Made by a program: the position numbers and the translations under genes. DNA of 46,622 nucleotides from a virus. Positions 40,777 to 46,622 of this stretch are shown here, piece by piece; within the stretch, counting starts at the first letter, position 1; each line of letters opens with the position of its first letter. The stretch is from IMG/VR virus record IMGVR_UViG_3300035698_007752, positions 1 to 46,622 of that record. The stretch is one strand, 5' to 3'. The notes below the pieces were generated by a model that was not told the origin of the DNA, ran no database searches, and was given only the letters and a program-made list of their open reading frames with translations.

Positions 40777-42672
40777 ATGAAAAGAATAATCACATCTGTA
40801 CTGTTGTCGTTCTTAATCTTTATGACAGCAGTACCAGCAAATGCAAGTCTCTTCGAATTCTATAGAGAGTACGATCAACCGTTACCTTCTGTAGATGCAA
40901 GAGCACCACTATATAACAAAGCTATAGCTGGCGATGTATACAGTGGAACATCAGATCAGAATAATCGATTAGAAGATTATTTAAGATCTCAACAAAGTGG
41001 TACAGATTCCTTTGGTGGAGTTAAACCATTTAGACCATCTGGGTACTCTTCTACTATATCTTCTTCACTAGCAGAAGAGGGAAGTGAAACGGAGTTAACA
41101 GTTAACTCGATCACACTCCCAGATGATACAACATTAGCATCTACAACTTACGGTGATCTCTTAATCCTAACAGTAGGAGAAGGAGAATCTGAAGAGAAGA
41201 TTGCAGTATCAAGTCTTAATGTAAGTACTCTTACTTTTACAATCGTAACGAGAGGACTAGCATACGGTTCTTATACTGAAGTAGATGATAACAAGCATAG
41301 GCATCTACCAGGTGAGAGAATATACGTATCAGACGATGATCACTTTATGAATCAGCAATACGTATCACTAGACTCTACAGAAACTATAGCAGAGCAATGG
41401 ACATTCACAGCATCTCCTATTGTACCAACACCAGCTTCAAGTGATACTACTTATGCAGCAAGTGTAGGTTACGTTAATGACGTTGCTACATCTGGAGTTG
41501 CAGTAGCATCTAAAACAATTAGTGGAAGATCAGAACATTCGACCGCAAGAGAGATGGCATCGAGTACTGCAACTGGTAGCACTGGTTCTGGATTAGTAAT
41601 TACTGCAGAAGCTTCTGGTGTCTCTGCTGTAGAAACTAGCGAGACTCTAGATTCTTACGCAGATAGCTACATCGATAACTCCTCTCAGAGTTTATCGCAA
41701 GGTCAAGCACTACTAAGAGGTCAGTCATTTATGGCTAGTTCTTCTTATTTATCTACTGCTACATTCTATCTTAAAGTCGCCTTAGGCGCACCTACTGGCA
41801 ATATGTATTCAAGGCTATATGCTCATACTGGAACGTTCGGTTCTTCTGGGAAAGGTACTGGCTCTGCTCTTGCCTCGTCGACCTTAATAGATGTATCGAC
41901 GATTACTTCTAATTATGTAGCATATACTTTTACATTTCCTACAGGTCAACAGTATGAGATGACTGCAGGTACTCCCTATGTCATTACAGTAGAATGGGTA
42001 GGGTCTGGTGTAGGAAAGCAAATAGCAGTTGGGATGGACGTAACGAGCCCAGTGCATTCTGGTAATGCATCATACAAAACATCTGGTGGTTCATGGGCTG
42101 CAGTTACTTACGATCAACCTTTCGTAGTAATAGCTACTACAAAACATACAAATGTAGTTACAGAACTAGATGGTAAAATATCTCAAGACTTCGTAGACTT
42201 TACAGAAGACATGAGCTTTACGGGTGAACTAACTGGAGCAGGTATAGTTGGAGAAGTTATAGCTTATGCTAGTTCTTCAGTTCCTACTGGTTGGTTAAGT
42301 TGTAATGGTCAATCAGTTTCTTCTACTACATACTCAAGATTGCTTGGAGTAATTGGTACTACATTTGGTTCTGGAAGTAATACATTTAAAGTTCCAGATC
42401 TAAGAGGTAGATTTATTACAATGGCTAGTACTACCCAGTCAGAATTTGATAATTTCGGGGAAACTGGCGGGGCAACTTCTACAATTTTAACAGAGGATCA
42501 AATGCCAAGTCATACGCATGGTGACGTATGGAGCGAAGGAGGTAGTGATGTTATTACTAAATCTGGTACTCCACTTATAACTTTCGATGGAACTTCAGCT
42601 TCAACAGGTGGAGATGAAGCCCACAGCAACCTAGATCCTTATATAGTATTACAATATCTAATTAAATATTAA
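40777..42672 (+). CDS. tail-collar fibre protein with Sec signal peptide
   Basis: 631 residues. N-terminal signal peptide: MKRIITSVLLSFLIFMTAV then PANA with an AxA site, so cleavage after A23 is expected. The middle is a Ser/Thr-rich beta-fibre with coiled segments (~60-490). Residues ~492-631 are a phage tail-collar domain: GEVIAYASSSVPTGWLSCNG, FGSGSNTFKVPDLRGRFI, LTEDQMPSHTHG, and NLDPYIVLQYLIKY at the very end. A collar fibre normally assembles in the cytoplasm, so a cleavable signal is unusual. It probably recognises the host; placement after the tail hub supports a receptor-binding fibre. Confidence 0.85.
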   Translation: MKRIITSVLLSFLIFMTAVPANASLFEFYREYDQPLPSVDARAPLYNKAIAGDVYSGTSDQNNRLEDYLRSQQSGTDSFGGVKPFRPSGYSSTISSSLAEEGSETELTVNSITLPDDTTLASTTYGDLLILTVGEGESEEKIAVSSLNVSTLTFTIVTRGLAYGSYTEVDDNKHRHLPGERIYVSDDDHFMNQQYVSLDSTETIAEQWTFTASPIVPTPASSDTTYAASVGYVNDVATSGVAVASKTISGRSEHSTAREMASSTATGSTGSGLVITAEASGVSAVETSETLDSYADSYIDNSSQSLSQGQALLRGQSFMASSSYLSTATFYLKVALGAPTGNMYSRLYAHTGTFGSSGKGTGSALASSTLIDVSTITSNYVAYTFTFPTGQQYEMTAGTPYVITVEWVGSGVGKQIAVGMDVTSPVHSGNASYKTSGGSWAAVTYDQPFVVIATTKHTNVVTELDGKISQDFVDFTEDMSFTGELTGAGIVGEVIAYASSSVPTGWLSCNGQSVSSTTYSRLLGVIGTTFGSGSNTFKVPDLRGRFITMASTTQSEFDNFGETGGATSTILTEDQMPSHTHGDVWSEGGSDVITKSGTPLITFDGTSASTGGDEAHSNLDPYIVLQYLIKY

Positions 42673-42682
42673 TTTAACAAAT

Positions 42683-44119
42683 ATGGCTAAAGTAAAATTT
42701 GCAAAGAATATTGCAACAGGAGCTTACCAGAAATTCGGAGATAGAGACCTGACGCAAGCAGATGCTGATGCAGGCTTCGTTCCAATCTCTGAGAAAGATT
42801 ACTTATCTGGAGTTGCTACTATTGCAGAGAAAAAGAAACCAAAGGCTAATAAAAACTTACCTAACTTCGATGACTTACCATCTCTTGGTGGTACACAACA
42901 AGAAGACCCTGGTATAGCATCTTCTGATGTATTCTCGTCGCGTGCAGACTTTGATAGAAGAAGAGATGATGAGGCTAGAGATATTAGGAGAAGAAGAGAA
43001 ACACAGGAGCAACAGAAACGTACAGTTATTGAACAACAGTTTGGTGAAGTAATTGGAGAGAGAAAAGAATTCCAAGAAGAGAAGGTTAAATCTCTAGGCG
43101 GTCAATTCGCAGATAGAAGAAGGTTATCTACTGCTGCTTCTACATTCATCTCGGGTGAACGTGCTAAGATTCAAAAAGAGATTGATACTCTAGAAGATAA
43201 GAAGAGAATAGCTTTTGCTAACTTAGATCTTGATACTGAGAAACTTATTCAAGATGAAATCAATCAATGGAAATCTGACGAGAAGGATTGGATTAAGATA
43301 CAGCAAGATGCTAAGAAAACTGAGTTCAGTCAATTCATTTCTAGAGAGAATCTAGATATTGCAAGAGGAGCAGAAGGAAGGGCAGAGTCAGCAGAAGATA
43401 GAGCAATCTCTGGAGAATCTCGAGCTGAGGAAAGTCATATCCTAGACTTGATTACTGACGAATGGTCGATCATGAAAGATATACCATCTGGAGAAACTAA
43501 AGTAATTGGTGGTATAGAATTTGAAGGAGCAGGAGCAGAAGATCCATACTTCTCAAGTGCTCAAGTTGTATCGTTAATGAAAGAAATACCAGAAGGAGAA
43601 TCGAGAGAGATTGAAGCACCAGATGGTACTAAGTATTTGATCCAAGGAGTTAGTAGTGAGATCGTAACTGCTACTGATGACAGCGGTACAATTACTGGTA
43701 TCGATAAGAAAACTGGTAAGCCAGTATGGAAGACAGCATCAGGTACAGGCAAGACTAAAACTAAAGCATCAAGTACTACAATACATCTTAATGAACAGCA
43801 GTCTTCTGCATTGCAAGATGCTAGAAAAATCTTAGAAGGTTCAATCGGAGAGAATGGTAAATATGATAAAGAAGCATACAAGAATGAGAGACTAAGATTC
43901 ACAGAGATTACTGGAGATCCTAAATTATTTGATGAGCAGTTCAAGACGGGTCTAGATCGATCAGATCCAGACAATACATTATTCTTTGATAAATCAGAAA
44001 TAGAAGAAGGTGCATTCAAATATACAGAACAACAGAAAACAGGACTTATAGATCTAGGCTTCTCAGAAGAAGAGATTACTAACTATGAGAACCTAGGAAT
44101 TGATCTTACTAAATTATAA
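42683..44119 (+). CDS. coiled-coil virion protein
   Basis: 478 residues, Glu/Lys/Arg/Ser-rich. Long coiled coils at ~90-240 (RRDDEARDIRRRRETQEQQK, KEIDTLEDKKRIAFANLDLD, SAEDRAISGESRAEESHILD). Two copies of a short repeat (DEWSIMKDIPSGETKVIGGI and VSLMKEIPEGESREIEAPDG) at ~260-310. C-terminal part contains EF-hand-like acidic turns, not diagnostic. Directly before the giant virion protein, where T7-type phages carry other internal/ejection proteins; so a DNA-ejection component is likely. Confidence 0.7.
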   Translation: MAKVKFAKNIATGAYQKFGDRDLTQADADAGFVPISEKDYLSGVATIAEKKKPKANKNLPNFDDLPSLGGTQQEDPGIASSDVFSSRADFDRRRDDEARDIRRRRETQEQQKRTVIEQQFGEVIGERKEFQEEKVKSLGGQFADRRRLSTAASTFISGERAKIQKEIDTLEDKKRIAFANLDLDTEKLIQDEINQWKSDEKDWIKIQQDAKKTEFSQFISRENLDIARGAEGRAESAEDRAISGESRAEESHILDLITDEWSIMKDIPSGETKVIGGIEFEGAGAEDPYFSSAQVVSLMKEIPEGESREIEAPDGTKYLIQGVSSEIVTATDDSGTITGIDKKTGKPVWKTASGTGKTKTKASSTTIHLNEQQSSALQDARKILEGSIGENGKYDKEAYKNERLRFTEITGDPKLFDEQFKTGLDRSDPDNTLFFDKSEIEEGAFKYTEQQKTGLIDLGFSEEEITNYENLGIDLTKL

Positions 44120-44128
44120 TATATTTAT

Positions 44129-46622
44129 ATGCCTAAAACAAAAGAAGATTTAAAAAGAGAGATTGAGTCAAGGCTGAGAGAAAGAATTAAAGCTAAAAGA
44201 AAAGAACAAGAACCTGAAAAGAAAACCATTGGTGGTGCAGCTCAAAATCTCAAAGAAGATCTAGCACAATTTGGCAAAGGTTTCCTAGCTCTTGGAAGAG
44301 AATTCGTTCTACATCCATTTGGTAGTTCTAAGAAAATACTAGAGACTGGAGCTGAAGCATTAACACAAGGAGTAGTCGGTGCACCTAAAGCTGCAGGAGA
44401 ATTAATCAAGACTGCAGCATCTACTATCGATAGTACTAAGGAAATGATCGAGAACTATAAAAAGCTTAGAGCAATACCTTACAACGATCAAAAGAAAATG
44501 ATTGAAGAATCATCACAGAATATAGCAAGCAACAAGAATCTTTCACCAGCACAGAAAACACTTGCTCAATTTGGTTCAGCAGTACTTGGTGATGTAACTC
44601 ACGAAGCTACTCATCCAGTCGAGCTCATGTATGATAAACCATTTACTTTTGGTTTAGATATAATGTCTGCTGGTGGATCGAAGGTACTTGGTAAAGGTAC
44701 TAAGTTAGTTAAACCAATGCTCAAAGAAACGAAGGTAGTTAAAGCAATTGAAGATCTAGTAATTCCACAGTCTAAATTAATTAGAGCTGGTCATAAAGAT
44801 TTTGCTAGAGATGCTGCTAAGACTTCTGAGAATATCTTTAATATGCAAGAACAAGTTATTAAAAGTACAGCAGATACATTTGAAAATACATTAAAGCTTT
44901 CAGGTAAAGAAAGGTTAGATTTCTTTGAGACAATTGATAAGCTCAGAAGAGAAGATCATTTTCTTAAGGCAGTTGATCAACCAGACCTACCTCCTATTAA
45001 AGGTAAGCTAGCAGAGAGTCCTAAAGGATTTACTAAGTTAGGTACTAAGGAAATGAAAGCTAAGAACTTAAATCCTCAGATCGATTACTACAGAGATAAG
45101 TTTAGTAACGTCTGGGAGAAAGGAAGAGAGATCTCAAGGAAGGCAGTATCTGATAATCCTAAGGTACAGTCTGCTATCGATTGGTGGTTAGATAAAGAAT
45201 TACCTAAGATACAGAAAGCATCTGGAGTAGCAGATGAATATAAGATTACAAATTACCTTCATCATTTATTTCCAGAGAAAGTATCTCAAGCAGAGAAAGC
45301 TGCTAAACCATTTAAAATTAAAAGAGGATTTCTTAAGCAGTCAAAAGATGTAGCAGGATTTAGTAAAGATCCAGTAGTTTCTATATCAGCTATTAAAATT
45401 AAAACAGCAATGGCTAATATGAAAGATTCATTTATAAAAAGAACTACTAAGAAATACGGTAAAGATATCGATGCATTGAAGAACCAACTAAGAGGTAAAG
45501 TAGGACAGAAAGAATACGATGCTCTAGCTAAATCTGGTAAGCTAGAAACTGTTATCAAGAATGAATTTGGATTTGATACTTTCAATCCTTCAGATTCTGC
45601 TAAGACTATTGGTTGGTACCCTAAGGAAATTGCAGAAGAACTTAATAAGTTATACGGTAAGAATAAATTACAAGAGACATTTAATACTCTCACAAAACCG
45701 TTAGACTTTTTTAATAGGAACTGGAAACCATTAGCTACTGCAGTGAGACCTAGATACCATACAAGAAACGTTATTGGTAATTTATATAATTCTATTATAG
45801 TTGGTATGATGAATCCAACAAGGATAGTACCAGCAGCAAGACAACAGATCTCTGGTTATGTTAATGAGTTAAGAAAATCTAAAGGCACAGCAGGTAAACT
45901 AGCTAAGACATTCTTCCCAGATAAGTTAAATGATAAAGTATTACGTAATGCTTTGAAGGATGGAGTTATTGGTAGAGGATTCTTCGCAATAGATCTTCAT
46001 GACTTAGCAAAGACTGCATCGATGTCTGAAGATATTATCAAAACAATTAATAGAGTTAAGAACCCAGCAGAGATATATAAGATACCAGTACTAAGACAGT
46101 ACTTGAATATCTCAAGAAACATTGGTCAAGCATTAGAAGATAACGCAAGACTTTCTTTATACATGGATAGAATTAAGAAAGGCTCTTCAAGATTAGATGC
46201 TAAGGATTATGTTAATAAACATTTATTCGATTATCTAAGTGGCTTGGGAGAAGGAGATAAAATAATTAAGAAGTTCATACCCTTCTGGTCATGGACTAGA
46301 TTCAATACTCCACTGCAAGTTCAATCAGTTGCTACAGTACCTAGGAAACTTAGTGCTATACAAAAGATTGGTAGAGAAAAGGTAAAGGAGATTGAAGGTC
46401 AAGATGAGAACTTGAAATACTTATCAGATACTGAGAAAGAGGCTGGCTTACTTAAGGTTGGTACTACAAAAGTTAGAGGTAAAGAATTAGATAAGTATAT
46501 TAGAACTCAATCAGTATTACCTCAAGCAGATTTAATTAGGTTAGTTAATCTCATGCAACTAGATACTGACGAGCTTGGTATTAATCCGCTGTTCAGTCTA
46601 GCTGGTAGGTTAAATAAGAATA
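44129..46622 (+). CDS. giant virion protein, N-terminal part (residues 1-~831)
   Basis: Open from ATG 44129 to the window end and continuous in frame with base 1, giving 1,737 residues in total. N-terminus is charged (MPKTKEDLKREIESRLRERI). Helical, amphipathic segments follow (EFVLHPFGSSKKILETGAEA). Near residues 525-570 is RNWKPLATAVRPRYHTRNVI followed by GNLYNSIIVGMMNP, and near 710 FIPFWSWTRFNTPLQVQSV. Hydrophobic/aromatic stretches of this sort occur in large phage ejection or polyvalent proteins as I recall them. Start lies in a TTTATATG leader. The C-terminal 947 residues are described at 1-2847. Confidence 0.85.
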   Translation, partial: MPKTKEDLKREIESRLRERIKAKRKEQEPEKKTIGGAAQNLKEDLAQFGKGFLALGREFVLHPFGSSKKILETGAEALTQGVVGAPKAAGELIKTAASTIDSTKEMIENYKKLRAIPYNDQKKMIEESSQNIASNKNLSPAQKTLAQFGSAVLGDVTHEATHPVELMYDKPFTFGLDIMSAGGSKVLGKGTKLVKPMLKETKVVKAIEDLVIPQSKLIRAGHKDFARDAAKTSENIFNMQEQVIKSTADTFENTLKLSGKERLDFFETIDKLRREDHFLKAVDQPDLPPIKGKLAESPKGFTKLGTKEMKAKNLNPQIDYYRDKFSNVWEKGREISRKAVSDNPKVQSAIDWWLDKELPKIQKASGVADEYKITNYLHHLFPEKVSQAEKAAKPFKIKRGFLKQSKDVAGFSKDPVVSISAIKIKTAMANMKDSFIKRTTKKYGKDIDALKNQLRGKVGQKEYDALAKSGKLETVIKNEFGFDTFNPSDSAKTIGWYPKEIAEELNKLYGKNKLQETFNTLTKPLDFFNRNWKPLATAVRPRYHTRNVIGNLYNSIIVGMMNPTRIVPAARQQISGYVNELRKSKGTAGKLAKTFFPDKLNDKVLRNALKDGVIGRGFFAIDLHDLAKTASMSEDIIKTINRVKNPAEIYKIPVLRQYLNISRNIGQALEDNARLSLYMDRIKKGSSRLDAKDYVNKHLFDYLSGLGEGDKIIKKFIPFWSWTRFNTPLQVQSVATVPRKLSAIQKIGREKVKEIEGQDENLKYLSDTEKEAGLLKVGTTKVRGKELDKYIRTQSVLPQADLIRLVNLMQLDTDELGINPLFSLAGRLNKN
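46496..46622. repeat. terminal direct repeat, right copy
   Basis: Identical to bases 1-127; see that entry. Removing one copy leaves a 46,495-bp circular map. Confidence 0.97.

Overview
The window is one complete genome of a tailed dsDNA virus (Caudoviricetes-like). Its first and last 127 bases are identical (1-127 = 46496-46622). One gene runs off the right end and continues in frame at the left end, so the molecule maps as a circle of 46,495 bp. The head and tail set (terminase, portal, scaffold, HK97-type capsid candidate, P22/T7-style tail-hub proteins, a 1,737-residue virion protein, no tape measure or tail tube) points to a podovirus-like virion. I see no integrase, lysogeny repressor, RNA polymerase, rRNA or convincing tRNA, so it is probably lytic and uses host RNA polymerase. 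Four early promoters of the form TTTACA-N17-TATAAT (one TATAGT) argue for a bacterial host with a sigma70-like factor. UGA works as a stop in several coupled genes, so the code is standard. The DNA is strongly AT-rich, and most genes start in A/T leaders such as AATATG without a Shine-Dalgarno sequence. Exported, Ser/Thr-rich fibre proteins and LamG repeats recall viruses of Patescibacteria/CPR, but no sequence here proves the host.

Layout. 2960-20378 is all minus strand. Transcription starts in an AT-rich divergent region (20379-21202). It first crosses small early genes separated by long, highly structured non-coding DNA (16402-20101). After a terminator at 14942-14986 it enters a dense replication operon: acidic protein, Cas4/RecB-like nuclease, HTH protein, PrimPol-DnaB helicase, probable OB-fold protein, acidic/basic protein, dNMP kinase, dUTPase, ThyA-family enzyme, family B DNA polymerase, VRR-NUC nuclease, DHH phosphoesterase, and a chain of four microproteins coupled by ATGA overlaps. 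A bidirectional terminator (2861-2914) closes it against the late genes.

21203 to the right end, and on through 1-2847, is plus strand. It holds small early/middle genes with structured RNA candidates between them, then packaging (TerS, ParB-like, TerL), head (portal, scaffold, decoration candidate, capsid), exported and fibre-like proteins, a lysis block (two small membrane proteins plus a papain-like peptidase), tail hub, a signal-peptide-bearing tail-collar fibre, a coiled-coil protein and the giant virion protein.

How it works together: dUTPase, ThyA-like enzyme and kinase would feed pyrimidine nucleotides to PolB. The ThyA-like enzyme carries Asp where thymidylate synthases have Asn, which hints at dCMP rather than dUMP chemistry. 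The main novelties are (i) a cluster of late proteins with Sec signal peptides or N-terminal anchors, including a tail-collar fibre; (ii) a roughly 440-nt ornate RNA candidate at 17111-17552 with mutually exclusive long helices; (iii) an early promoter family with a shared upstream box placed one helical turn apart on the two strands; (iv) a three-member paralogous family with a new N-terminal domain; and (v) a papain-like peptidase as the candidate endolysin.
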